Source of the DNA: Entonaema liquescens
Lineage: Eukaryota > Ascomycota > Sordariomycetes > Xylariales > Xylariaceae
DNA: 64,000 bases
Assembly: GCA_902805475.1 (NCBI GenBank)
Contig: CADCSX010000025.1
Coordinates: forward strand, 1,116,001-1,180,000
Direction: 5' to 3'
Part shown: piece by piece, positions 24,301 to 35,792 of the stretch
Position numbering within the stretch: position 1 is the first letter of the stretch
Layout of the letters: each line of letters starts with the position of its first letter
The notes under the pieces: generated by a model
What the model saw: the letters and a program-made list of their open reading frames with translations, nothing else
Told to the model about the DNA's origin: nothing
Database searches by the model: none
Position numbers and translations under genes: made by a program

Positions 24301-27300
24301 AGATAGACGTCAAATCCCTAAGGGTCAATAATAATATATCTCATATAGCCACCAAGGTACACAAGGTGACCATATTATGCCATGTGGTCGTACTGCGTAG
24401 GGTAGCTATGTAGATTAGCATCATGATAGCTATATCTTACCAAGCAGCTTGATGCAAGATGTTACCAAGAAACCAGTCATAGATTAACTTACTATAGCGT
24501 CGTATAGTCGGGTATATCGGGGACCTAAGCTGCAATAGTCATGGCCGTTATTGGTCCCCTGTCTGCCTCCATGATCTCCTATAGGTCAGATAGCTCTGTC
24601 CCAGCTCGACCGCATCCCACCTATACTAGTAGCAGCCTCGAGTCAGAGCTCAAGAGGTTGACGAGTAATCTTCATGCCGTGCTTATTCCAACTACATGAG
24701 CTCGACATGTGAAGCAGCTTAGCTGTCTGCACGACTGCATTGCGACACCATGATAGCTGTCTACGACCATACATGCCAAGCCACGAATACGGCAGATCCC
24801 TAAATCCTGCTCGTTCAAAAGAAGGGTTCGGCAGCTCTCCGTCTGAGGGGACACTGTAACCCTCCCATCGTCCAACATACCCTGTGAGCACATGCGCGCA
24901 TAGGAACAGGTGCCCTAAGCATATGTCATAGAGGTTGGCAAGCGCTGGTTGGCTCGTATATGATCCTGAATTATCCAATTCAGCCAAAATGCGACGATCA
25001 GGGTCCTTTTTCATCATCGTGCAGGATGCGCGTCGACATCATCGCGCAGCAAAGCCCTCGTCGTCCCAAATTCCTAACTACAAGGCCAACAGGCCGAACC
25101 GCAGATCAGATTGGCGGCTAGCAGGTTAGCACATTAGCACATGTATGTATGTATACATGTAATGCGAAGTGTGGATTTTGTCATCCCCCTTGGACGAACG
25201 TGCGTTCGCGGCGTCGAATGCGAGCCTGGCATATATAGCTCACAACATAATTCGGCCCCGTGGGCCAAAAAAAAAAACGCTGTGCTATTCTACCCAATAC
25301 GAAAATTGCCTAACCCTAGCTACATACTTAATCGTGCCCTGCGTTGGCGCATAATGATAAAAACCCCTATCTGGTGCACCGTGGTTCGCGGGGAAGTTGG
25401 CCGTATTAGCCTGGTCGTCGGCTAGTCAAGCAATGGAATGAAGGAATTCAAAAGGTGCCGCGGGGAAAGCTCAAACCCGCTGGCGGTCCGCGCAACGTAC
25501 AGCAGTCGGGTTGGATGGGCAGGATGGTGACATTATCTGACCCCCACAAAAGAGCTTGGAAGCAGTAGGAAGCTGGTTATCCGGCGTATCTGAGTAGCTA
25601 CGGTTGATTGCTGCTGGTCGCCTACGAGTCATGACTGCATGCTAATGCAGACTAGGTAGGTATGGTTTTGGGGTAAGAATGACAAGCTTGACAGCATAGC
25701 TTGAGAATGCCGGCGCCAACATCAGCGCCAGGAACGTGTCCTTTTGAAAGTTTACGCCGGCTATCTCGCGAAAATCGTAACTACGAATCAAGTCGGACTA
25801 ACGAAGCGCCGCCGATTTCCACGCCTTGGTCAAAGATTTTTTAAGGCCTGGGTATTTTCCTATGGGTGGGAAAGTTTTCCGAACTCTGTGCCGGTTGTTT
25901 GTTGACCAATTAAAAACGAGAACTTTATGGTAGCTTGTGTCAACGGACATCATAAGCTTCCCACAAGCTCCCAATGGCATGCAAGATGGGTATCCACCAA
26001 CCTTTACCAAAATAAAACCTTAACTGAAGCTCTAATGCGAGATATAGATGTATTCCACCAAGGCGGATGTAATGTAGTGTAGCTAAATCTGTATTATGAT
26101 GCAATACCGAGATCCCGGAACACCGGTTGGCTCCCACTAGCTTGCTAAACCTGACCGGTTTTTTGATCTATTCTAACTTGCTGAGCATCGTTGATCGGTC
26201 TCGTGTAAGCTTAGAGGTATATCTGCGTTTAGCTATTGAGCTAATCGCAAGCCTTGATTCAAAGGGCGAATCGCGCAATACGTACCTGGGAGGAGTCACT
26301 AAGGGTACCTAGAGAGCCTCTTAGCATTTGATACATAACCCTAAGGGTATAATGTTGGCTCGACCAATCGGAAGAATGTATACAGGAACGACAACTGCTT
26401 GAATTTTAGAAGTGTTCTTTTTCTGAAGTAAGTTGGTGTAAGTTTACAACCTCCTACCTACCTAAGTACCTCTTAATACTGTAACTAATTAAAAATTTAA
26501 GTTTTTCAAGACTTATATTTCTAGTGCAAATAGAAGGCGCAAGTGTACTTATTAGTTACCTAGATAGAAAGTTTAGCACTGAAGAAGGTACGGTACGGCA
26601 CACCGTAGAATACCTTTTTGAAAATCAACAGTTATGTAGACCCTGGGAACAAACCAACCCACTCCACTTTAGACAACAACAATTACAACCAAAACCACAA
26701 CCACAACCACAACCACAACCACAACTATGATTATAACAAGCTACCGCAACTACGACCATGACTTAGACTTAGGCTTATATAATATTTACTATTCAACCAA
26801 CACATATTCTTTATTATGTTGAGTTCTGCCACTGTCAATCAGACTAGAGGCTTGCGATTGGGAATCGATCCATTTCCTCTCCTAGAACTGTCGCTCTTCT
26901 CCTATCCTTAATACAACCTCTACGAATGACAATTTAGGTCCAATTTTTATTTCTATACAAATAGTAAGCCCTCCCTTATACTTTAATTCTATCTCTACTA
27001 ACAGCCTTTGAAGTAATTCCGGACGCTGATTGAACCATCACATATCTTAAGCACTCATATCACATGCGATTGCTCAGTCAGTCCCCTACGGAGCCTAACA
27101 AGGACAGGTCGATCGAAGAGGAATATGAGAAGCCTCAAGCTTAAGTCGGCTACTTAGGGTTACTTAGGCGGACGATTCTGCCCAAAGAGCGCGATAGTGA
27201 TCGGCTTACTCGATGCATTAGCAAGATACTTAAAGGCGCTTAACAACAGAGGTAGTTTAATATAATCTGCGATGCAGTTTCTAAGAGAAATTGAAAGGTA

Positions 27301-27560
27301 CATTTTTCTTACAATTACCTACCGCAGATTCCAACAAGTCCGTTTTACCTTTTACTAAACAAGACAAAGCGACGAGTAAACGTCAACTACAAGGTTTCCA
27401 TGAAAGTAACTTGAAAATGTTACAGTGGAGAGAACCTATGATTCGATCAAGATCCAGTTCACTACACAGTTAGTCACGGTGAGTCTCACTGACCATGCAA
27501 AGTATCCAAGCGCTAGTTAGGTACTCGAACAAGCACGGCTGATTTATATTCAAGTAGCCT
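21354..27560. other. 6.2 kb stretch without a recognised gene
   Basis: Composition is ordinary. Open frames are short and overlap on several strands, as expected by chance, especially in the GC-rich, CT-rich patch at about 22,430-23,270, where they overlap on both strands. The longest isolated frame, 24,643-25,017 minus (124 codons), has no motif that I know. The patch at 22.4-23.3 kb could be a long UTR or a non-coding transcript. Nothing else could be supported apart from the microsatellite at 26.68 kb. Confidence 0.4.
26676..26726 (+). repeat. CAACCA/CCACAA hexamer microsatellite
   Basis: The words CAACAACAATTACAACC, then about seven copies of a CCACAA-type hexamer, then CTATGA. In the plus frame this would encode a Gln/Pro run (QPQPQP), but the surrounding 68-codon frame has no ATG start and no other sign of being a gene. 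Confidence 0.8.
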
Positions 27561-27564
27561 AGAG

Positions 27565-28254
27565 TAGGGGGACCTCGTCCTGAAGACGACGAAAACCCTT
27601 TCAAATCCCTTGCTTTCTGCAACGAACAAACCATCGTTCTCGGCAAAGAAAGATGAGTATGTGTCAAACTACCATAAACCATTGACAGCAGCCCAAAGAG
27701 AAAAGCATCTGTCAATCTTTGGCCCATTCGGCTCGACTGATAAAACAACCTTCTCAACGAATACAACAACAAAAACAACGTCTGATGGCACGCTGAAGAA
27801 AGTGAAAGATCATCCACCGACGCCTGTTGCGCACAAGACGAAAATCATATCTTTGGCAGAATTGAAAGGAAAGGCGCTTATGACGACGGGCCATAAGTTA
27901 GTTCAAAAACCATTGCCAAAGAAAGCAATCCCACAAAAGAACGCGCGCCCAACCACAAAGCCAACCCCGAATAAAAAGAGGAAACTTAAAACATTACTAC
28001 CTCCTAAGGAAAACGATAAGTAACCATCGTAAAGATAACCAATCGTTTGTTGATTGTAATTTGACAATTGGGCTTGACAACGAGGACGTTATCCCTTCTT
28101 AAAAAAGGGGGCAGATGTAAGGATCGTTGCTATCGTTGCTTGTAGCAACGTATCGTTATATTGCTTACTGAAGCTAAAACCTTAAATTACTATTTACAAT
28201 AGTTTAGAACGAATGTTCGTATTCTTAGATAGTAATCAATCAACTTCATACACA
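27565..28254 (+). mobile_element. Possible 3' end of a degenerate LTR retrotransposon
   Basis: Three things occur in order: an open frame of about 150 codons with no ATG, rich in Lys, Thr and Pro and ending at 28,023 (basic tail PNKKRKLKTLLPPKENDK); a purine run AAAAAAGGGGGCAGA at 28,101-28,115, shaped like a polypurine tract; and a segment that starts TGTAAGG at 28,116 and could end CACA at 28,254. An LTR begins TG, ends CA and directly follows a polypurine tract, so 28,116-28,254 (139 bp) could be a 3' LTR. No reverse transcriptase, integrase or second LTR is present in the window, and I could not identify the frame as gag or pol. This is a weak call based on arrangement only. Confidence 0.3.
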
Positions 28255-29280
28255 TAAGAGATCTTAACAATAAGTTTTCTGGGGGTGGAGCGAAGAAACG
28301 TCAACTCCTCGGTGTTTACCATCCTTAGGCGTCCCCCAAATACAGGTGGTCCAGCACCCGAAAACTATAGGACTAAGGAAAATGAGGTCTAGTCTGAAAA
28401 AAGGAGCGAATGGAACGCCTATACTTACAATTACGAAGACAGAGGTATCGGAGGCAGAAGCTTGAAAGCTCTGGAGCCGTGATCCGGCCGTGGATATGTG
28501 AGAGTGCAATAAGGCGATACACTCACTGCCGCTGTGACTATTACTATTGTTACTATTACAATCGCCGTGGTACTGCAGTCATTAATGCTTCCGATAATGT
28601 CTCGCTACTGAGTTTGTCATTGTCGGGATGAACGATTTTTGCGCTCGCCTGATTCACTCAAGGCGTCGTCCAAGACATCTTCCCCTTGGTTCAGGATTCA
28701 AACACGATTCGTGGTATTGAAGTGTGAGATATGTTCTCTCAGACGAGAATACTCACTTGAAACAACCAACTATTAAATAGCTAGGAACACTTTAACGATT
28801 GCATTCAAATCGATAGAATGTCGTAAGACTATTGACACTCAAATTTCAAGGAGTCTCGTCTAGGTTCAGGTTTATACCTCTTCTTCAAAGCCTTCAGCTC
28901 GATCCTGGTCTGTTAGATGTTTTTAAATGAATCAATTTCTAATCAACTGAGAGTCCTGGTTTAGTAGAGGTAGTTTACACTAAAATATAGTTATTTTCGC
29001 CTTGTCCCTCTTCATACCGCAATACATAACCCTAAAATCGGGGCAATGGTATGGTCTCTATAAATATTCTTATGGATTTATACTTGTGCCTGGTATATAG
29101 AGATATCTTTATTATCCAAGTATATGCGTTACTTGGCAATGATGGTGTTTAATGCTTCTAGGAGAAGCAACTTAATGCCATTACCTGGGTACCGCAGTAG
29201 GTAAATGGCTTTTCAATCACTACCTATTACGCCATATAAAGGCTATTATATTTGGTAACTAGCATTGCCACAGTTGACAA
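28255..29280. other. Intergenic stretch before the PrpD-like gene
   Basis: About 1 kb with no supported gene. Short frames at 28,264-28,631 overlap on both strands and look random. The last few hundred bases are the 3' flank of the minus-strand PrpD-like gene. Confidence 0.4.
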
Positions 29281-30806
29281 TCAGAACAGTGCTCTCAACA
29301 TCCCAACGTCGGTTATGTTACGGATGCTGGCGAAAGCGTTGTATGCTTTCTCAGCCCTCAAGCTACCGATCTGACGCGAGGCTTGGTCGATGAACTTTGT
29401 CTTTAGATCTTCCACGGTTAAGGGGTTCTCCAAGCTTCCAATCGCGTGCTCAATTGACTTTTCCATAGTGCTACCGTCCGCGAGAGTAACGTTGATATGA
29501 GCTTGGTCCTCACCTACGCTGTTGTCGGTTGTGATGTTGACTAAGTTTCGCATGGCTATGACTGTTTCGTTCTGGACGATCTGATCTGTGAACTGCGCAG
29601 GGGTTGCCTGGCCGTATAGTAGCGCAACTGCGGCGGCGTGGTATATGCTGAATTTACCTTCGAGGCCTGTCTGTGGGTCGGTTTGACCTGTAAGCACCAG
29701 GACTTCGGGGTTTACGCGCAGGTTAATGCTCTTGATTGAGTCAACTGGTTTCCCCTCGTTTATGACCTGGTTATGTAGTTGGATGCACCCGTCGATGATG
29801 GGATGCATAACAATGCCACAAGGGAACGGTTTGAACGTGTTCCTCTCGATCTCCCACACCCCTTTTCCCAGTTGCGCAAAATTAGCCGATGCATTCTCGC
29901 GCGTACTGACTACGTGGAGCCAACCGTATTGGTCTTCCAGCGCCGTAAGGGAACTAGTGTACCCTTTCTGTGCTAGAAGTGCGGCCAACATCCCCTTGGG
30001 TAGCACGTCCGATGTGGAAAGACTTTGTCATTGAGCCGAAGAATGCTTGCATCCCGACGACTTGCGTAGAGGCGATTCCGATCGCATGCTGTAGGTGCTC
30101 GGTATCCAGTCCGAGAAGCTTGCCTACGGCGACAGCTGCGCCTATGGAACCTGTCGTGCTCGTGATATGCCATCCGACGTCGTAATGTTCCGGGTACACC
30201 GACAACCCAAGCTTCAATTCAGCCTCCACCCCCGCCACGAAAGCCGTTAAGAAGTCCGTTCCCGACACTATTCCCGCCCCTTTATTCCCGGCCCCTCGCG
30301 ATCGGGACTCCGCCTCAGCAATAGCGAACAGAGCACTAGCCACGACCCCGCTAGGATGGATAATCGTCGCGAGATGCGTATCGTCGTAGTCGTCAACATG
30401 CGACGCAATGCCGTTGACGAACGCAGCGACTTGCGCGTCCGCGAACCCGGATCCGGAGCCGTTGAGGCCGAGAATACTGGACGTCGAAGGCCCGCCGAAA
30501 CCCGCCGCTAGCGAAGTATCCAGCGCGATCTGCGGCGCGGACTGCGCGAACCCGCCGATGGCACAGCCGGCCCAGTTGTAGATGCTCTTGACGGCTGCGT
30601 CGACCACGGGCGCGGTCAGGTTGACGTAGGCTAGGTTCGTGGCCCAGGATGCTAGTGCGAAGGTTGCCATGATCGGTAATGCCCTGGAGAAGGGTTTTGA
30701 GGAGTTTAATAATGCAACTGTCAAATCATCCCCGAGTATATCCAGCGGGTCAGGTGACTCCTGAGATCTCCGCTCTCCGTCAATTTGAGGGGTTCTCACT
30801 TGTCAT
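29281..30806 (-). CDS. MmgE/PrpD family protein (frameshifted)
   Basis: This family includes 2-methylcitrate dehydratase (PrpD) and cis-aconitate decarboxylase, which dehydrate or decarboxylate small tricarboxylic acids. The N-terminal part has the family pattern SIYNWAGCAIGG, then HVDDYDDTHLATIIHPSG and GVEAELKLGLSVYPEHYDVGWH. The C-terminal part has KPFPCGIVMHPIIDG and FSIYHAAAVALLYGQ. Total is about 450-500 residues, near the family's usual length. The two halves lie in different frames: a GGGG run (plus positions 29,992-29,995) holds one base too many, after which LAALLAQKGYTS continues the homology. The start is unclear. The first in-frame ATG is 30,670 (MATFALASW), but an open frame runs upstream, and an ATG at 30,806 would join it if one C were extra in a second run at 30,789-30,792. 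The substrate cannot be told from the sequence. Confidence 0.82.
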
Positions 30807-31052
30807 GTTGATAAATGGAATACTTAGATCATCGTAAAATATGCTTCTATGGCCACATGTTGACTTATGGGGTCTATCACTGCTGTATGATCCTTAGGAA
30901 AGCATCTACGTCTGTGACAAGAGTCTACTGATCATGATTACTGCTATAAACATAAGGACATTGAACTGACCGGCGGAATTCTCGTATGTTGGGTTTAAAG
31001 ATCATTGTTTCATTTCATATTTAACTCTCTATGAACTTTAGAGGGAGTGTTT
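30807..31052. other. Upstream region of the PrpD-like gene
   Basis: This 246 bp gap lies between the PrpD-like gene's start and the end of the membrane-protein gene; both are on the minus strand. No motif was recognised. Confidence 0.4.
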
Positions 31053-32407
31053 CTATGGCACGGAGCGTTGCGCATAATAAACTTGCGCAGCTGCCAGACC
31101 CACGGATACCACCGTAGCAAGTAATATCACCAGACCTAGCCAGAACGTCCAATACTGTATAGGATTCCTATAATCCCTGAATATGGTGCTCCAATCCTTA
31201 GGAGGAGTTATGAACTCCTGCGCAACTTCAATCAAACGGTCATGGTAGAAGATGAATTCCCTGAGTCGAACCTTGCGGCTGACCTGGCCCTGGTAGTGGC
31301 TGGCACTAGTCAAACGAAATAAGTGTAGTTTGTTACTGTGCTTCTGAAGGAATCGATTCGTCGACGAGTTGTACCGAGGGAAAAGCAGGTCTAAGGACCT
31401 GATGGTTTCTTCGATCACCTCTAGGGGGATAGGGAACGGGCAACTATATACGTGATTAGCAACTGTTTTTCTTTCTCTCTTTTTGGTTTCCATTTTTTTA
31501 ATGTCTATCTTTTTTCAGGGACTCGGTGTGATAATAAAAGTCCTCACCGGTTTCCTCTTGGTGTTGCAACTTGCAAATGCTGGTCTCCAGGTTGTTCCGT
31601 TTGTGTTTGAGGGTTCTGATTTGTAGGCCCTTCGGTTTCGATAGCTGGATGTAACTGCTTCTCCCTCCATGAACGAACGAATGAGGCAGCGTCAACGAGC
31701 CAGCGGTTATACGGGAATACCAGAAGATATCTATAATCTGCATCAAATTCTAGATGCCTATCTAGTCGCGGGGTCCATTTCATGTTAATATTGGTCAATT
31801 TCTTCATGTTTGCCGCTGTCAACGGATGAGTTAGGCTGGATTGAATTTGAGTATTTTCCATTGAAAATTCTTCCGCTAGCTCTGTATCATGAGCCTGGGT
31901 ATTTGTTTGGGTAGGGAACCATGGTGACGGTTTACCAGGATAAAATAGTCCATATATATAATCACAAAGTGGGCGGTCTTCCCTCCAGCCTAATATCGAA
32001 CCCGTACCATTTGGGTCGGGGGCGGGATCGATCATCAACCAAAGCCGAATAACACTATCCAAGGTATGGCTTAAAGCGTTTTTTTCATCGTCTGTTTCTC
32101 CTCTAAGATTAATCAATTCCCCATCGTCTATCCCAATACTCCCACGAAGGCTTTGTAGAATTGCTTCTTGCTTTGCATCTGGAATCTTTTGCATTTCTTG
32201 AACAGCTTTCAAGATTATTTTTGCGAGCTGCTCATGGTTAAGCTTGATCATAAGTTTTTTGAAGACTCTAAAATCATTGAGGAACTGGATTTCTGCATCA
32301 AAGGTTTCGAAGTATTGGTCGTATTCCCATAGGTCATTCAAATCCGCGCTTCTGTCAAAGAGAACTGTGACGAGCGCAATTTTCGTCTGTTTAGTTAATT
32401 CCGACAT
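31053..32407 (-). CDS. Coiled-coil protein with a C-terminal membrane anchor (broken frame)
   Basis: Starts at the ATG at 32,407 (MSELTKQTKIALVTVLFDRS). About 260 residues read cleanly to the YLLVFPYNRWLVDAASF segment. A lysine/glutamine-rich coiled-coil-like stretch follows in the next frame (LKHKRNNLETSICKLQHQEE, about 31,625-31,510). The conserved C-terminal part lies in the third frame from about 31,510: CPFPIPLEVIEETIRSLDLL, FYHDRLIEV, YRNPIQYWTF, then one hydrophobic helix (LGLVILLATVVSVGLAAA) and a short tail ending at 31,053. I recall this C-terminal layout from a large uncharacterised fungal family. The two frame changes (near 31,620 and in the A runs at 31,495-31,515) are likely single-base indels; an unrecognised intron is possible but no good splice pair fits. 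It is divergent from the trypsin-like protease gene. Function unknown; likely membrane-anchored with a cytosolic body. Confidence 0.68.
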
Positions 32408-32854
32408 TTGGTGAACGGCTATTCCCTAGATAGTCAAATCAAAAAGGCGACAGTTGGAAAGGTTGTTAGCTCTATTAAGTCTGAATTCGAATGCGTTCCA
32501 CCCGATATAAGGGTTAGGTAACAGTCAAAGGTTTATGACGATTCCGCGCGTGTCTAGTGACAACTGTGGTACAATAGTAGGTCGGGTTGGTGCGACGAGG
32601 GACGATAACTTGAAGTAGGCTGCGCTTGAGAAGAGGGGTCGATCTACTCTCTATGAATGGTAATCTATTGAGAGCTTAGAATATATGCTCGATAATGAGA
32701 TATTTTCTATTTGCTGCTGTAGTGTTTAGGCCATTCCTCTGGTGGATGAAATTTTAATATTACTTATACCTTGAAACACAAAATACTGGTCATTTTCTCA
32801 TCCCACGTAGATCAAACTTAGGGGTAGGACACCGTCAGGCTAGCTAAGGTATCA
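32408..32854. promoter_or_regulatory. 447 bp bidirectional promoter region
   Basis: This region separates the start codons of the membrane-anchored protein (minus) and the trypsin-like protein (plus). Both promoters must lie here, which allows co-expression. No operator-like array was recognised. Confidence 0.6.
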
Positions 32855-35544
32855 ATGGCTTCGGGCCGGGCTATGGGTATTTTTGGTGCTTGGGATAGTA
32901 ATTCGGAAGAGGAATCATCCACCGAAACCATTATTTCTACGCACAGTTTTTTCCAGAGACTGCCCGGAGAGTTCGAAGAGGCATTGATGGCCAGATTCCG
33001 ACGGTTTAGGGAAAAGCTACACAGGCAATCTGTGCTATCCGAAGAAGACATAAGGATGTTTGAAAAGCACAAAAAGGATTTGATCAGTGCCATAGTAAAC
33101 TATGGGCCTTCGCCAAATGAGATTCACCAGGCAATATCGGTGGAGGCGAGAGTCATCAAGGACAGCAGAAAGGTGGTAATTGGTTGTAAAAATACCAGAG
33201 TTCGCAGAAGTGTTCAAGAAAACCTCGTCAATTGCGGGGCCTGGAGGATCGCGAAAGATATCATGGGATTCGACGATGTAAAAGTCAATGAAGATTTCCT
33301 AGGACATCTAGGCGCGCCCAGATCGTACTCAGCTCCCGCATATACGACAGTAGAGTTTGAGTCAGCTTCATCACTTGGCTCTCGGCTCTGTATGCATTGT
33401 TCCTGCGGTCATAATTACATTTCAACCATTGGAGGCGTGATTCTTTTAGATGGAAGGTCATATGGGCTGACGACGGGACATGCTATTTGCGGAAATACGG
33501 GAGGCCCGCCTCGGATAGGACTGGGTGCAAAGGCTCCAAGTGTGACTGATAAGCAAAGAGAAATGGTGTCAGAACATGGTTCTTCCAAGTTTTTCTCTGG
33601 GAAGATTGCTGCGTACACTTATCCTAGCGAAGACGTCGAGAGGCACTGTGCTGAACATCACCGAGTGGATACAGAAATTGAAGCCGCAGATTGGGCCCTA
33701 GTTGAAGTGTCTAATGACATAATTCTTCCTAATGTTATACCCAAGTGGAGGAGAAAGAACGCGGCTGATGACGCAACTTGGCGAGAGAGTCAACTGTTTC
33801 TCATTCAGAGGGCTATTTCAGAAGCAGATTTAGCTAAACTGATGGATGATGAGAGCGGAAGGGTTTCATGCCTCATATTTACCTTTGCCTCGGAACCCGT
33901 GGTAGGCCTTATTGCGGCTGGGGTTTCAAGTGTTGTTCTGGACGGGGTGGTTTTCTCAGTCTTGAGAATTGATACGGACGTCCCCCTTTGTAAGCTTCTA
34001 CATCATCATAAATATGGGTACCTCACGCTGACAGTATAGGTTACGGGGACTCCGGTTCCTGGGTCGTGGTAGGAAATACCGTCTGTGGTACTGTCATTGC
34101 TGGAAATTGTAAGGATTCTAACTCTGTAGATTCTGACACCTCGGATATGTTCTCGGCGTACATGATACCCATGGCCGATATCCTTGATAGCATCTCGAAA
34201 ACGCTATCCGTCAGGACATCATTTCCGACCCTCATTGATTATCGCATAGATACTCTACGAGGTCGACGGCAAGCTCTAAAGTGGGCCTCTGTTGAAATGC
34301 CAGATCGTGAATTATGGGAACCACGATATTTGGATATGGAGCTACTGCTCGGCCAGCAGAGAGCACAAGAGCAGAAAGATGGGATAATTGAGAATTTCAG
34401 CCATCTTATCGAATCGGAGTTTGATCCCGCCATGTTGACTTCTGTATTGCCTCTAAAACCCAAGTGGCTCTATAGATCAATGGCAGAAGGCTCAATCGGT
34501 CTTAAATATGAAACCATTTATCGCCTGCTTCACCTTGGTGCAATATGTCCATTGTCAGCGGTTTTTCGGCCAGGGTTAACGCAGTGGGTAAGAGACTACC
34601 GCAAATTCCGATTTCAGAATCGATGGGCGTTCGCCTGGAGCATCATCACTGATGACTTCTTACAAACTGAAGCTGGAGAAAACCTTCTTGGGTTACTCAT
34701 TATCCTCTGGAGAACACAAAGACAGTCGTTTAATGACAAGCGAAAGCCAGGAGCCAATAACCAGAGCAATCATGTTGCGTGGCTTGCGCAACTCCTCTCC
34801 TCTCTTTCTGCCCTCCTGAATATTCCAAAGGTCTCTATTCCTAGTACTCAGCAGCTTCAAATATTTGTCCACTGTATCTTAAGAGCATTCAAAGACAAAG
34901 ATCTTAAACATCTATATCTCAATTTAGGCGCGAAATATCTTGCAACAAAGGCTAAGCCAACAGATCAAGCTTGGAATGAACTACTACCTGATCGTCCACT
35001 GACTTATCGACGAGCCAGGGGTTTAGTCATGAAGCGGGTCTCTGAGAAGGATGACAACGAGGTCGTGCTCAATGTTGACAATGCCCAGGCAGAACTTATG
35101 CTGGGAGCACCGGTAACATGGAATAAACCTGTACTTTCTACAGCTCGGATCTTGCTGCTACTGAATGAAATATGTCAGGGTGACAAGAGCAAAGTCCTTG
35201 TGTATAGTGGTCGGGAGGCCTCATGGGTGGGATTTTACGCAACTATTGCACTTGGCTTGGAAGTGCAGATGAGGGAAAGGAACGAAAATGGATCAACTCA
35301 TATCAAGTCGCCATATAGAGCGGCCTCTACATTGACAGATGTAGTGGTATACCTATGGAACGAAGACATTTGTGAAATCGTTGACCGAAAGAGCATGGAT
35401 CCTCTAATTCGAACCACGGATTTATTGGAGTTACCACATTGGTTCTTTAAGGGGGAACGGAAACCCCAAGGTGAACAAGGGGAAATAAGGCCACCGGAAC
35501 CCTCAGGTATTCCAGGGCCGGTAGGACCAATGTGGGCATTATGA
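32855..35544 (+). CDS. Trypsin-like serine protease with large C-terminal helical domain
   Basis: Exons 32855-33989 and 34040-35544 with a 50 bp intron (GTAAGC donor, GCTGAC branch, TATAG acceptor) give 879 residues. Splicing joins DVPLC to YGDSGSWVV. The chymotrypsin-type triad is complete: His209 in LTTGHAI, preceded by the TIGGVILLDG strand; Asp279 in ADWALVEV; Ser383 in GDSGSW. A following AYMIPMADIL helix ends the protease domain near residue 425. The first 130 residues are mostly helical, ending in VVIGCKNTRVRR. Residues about 430-850 form a helix-rich domain that I do not recognise, with a PGPVGP tail. There is no signal peptide, so it acts inside the cell. Cytosolic trypsin-like domains fused to large helical regions are known effectors in fungal and bacterial NLR-type conflict systems; the role here is inference. 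It is divergently paired with the membrane-anchored gene. Intact. Confidence 0.8.
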
Positions 35545-35680
35545 TATCGAGAAATTCCGGGGGAAAGGAGAGACCGGGGAGAAAGACCTTGGCAAGAAAA
35601 GGGGAGAAAAGAGAAAGAAATACGTTAGTAATCAAAGATAATAAACTGAAGATTTGAATATAATAGTAAAAGTAATATAA

Positions 35681-35790
35681 GACCTAGGTACCTGCCTAGG
35701 TAGGCACTAGTTATACTTAATGGTAATTTTTTTTACTGTTGTTATTTTTACACTAACGCGACATAACATCCCTAGGTCAATTACCTAGGT
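35681..35790. terminator. CCTAGG palindrome cluster between convergent genes
   Basis: Four CCTAGG palindromes, several within GTACCTAGGTA-like contexts, lie at 35,683, 35,695, 35,771 and 35,784. The protease gene (plus) and the permease gene (minus) end tail to tail here, 248 bp apart. The palindromes may form short hairpins in the shared 3' region. A role in 3'-end formation is inference only. Confidence 0.35.
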
Positions 35791-35792
35791 AG

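Noticed and set aside
24643..25017. 124-codon minus-strand frame
   Set aside because: No motif, no neighbour context and no splice continuation found. Could be a species-specific gene, but unsupported.
31500..31560. Intron joining the middle and C-terminal parts of the membrane protein
   Set aside because: The GTGAGG donor at CCG has no acceptor that restores the frame with a normal YAG. Single-base indels explain the coiled-coil frame better.
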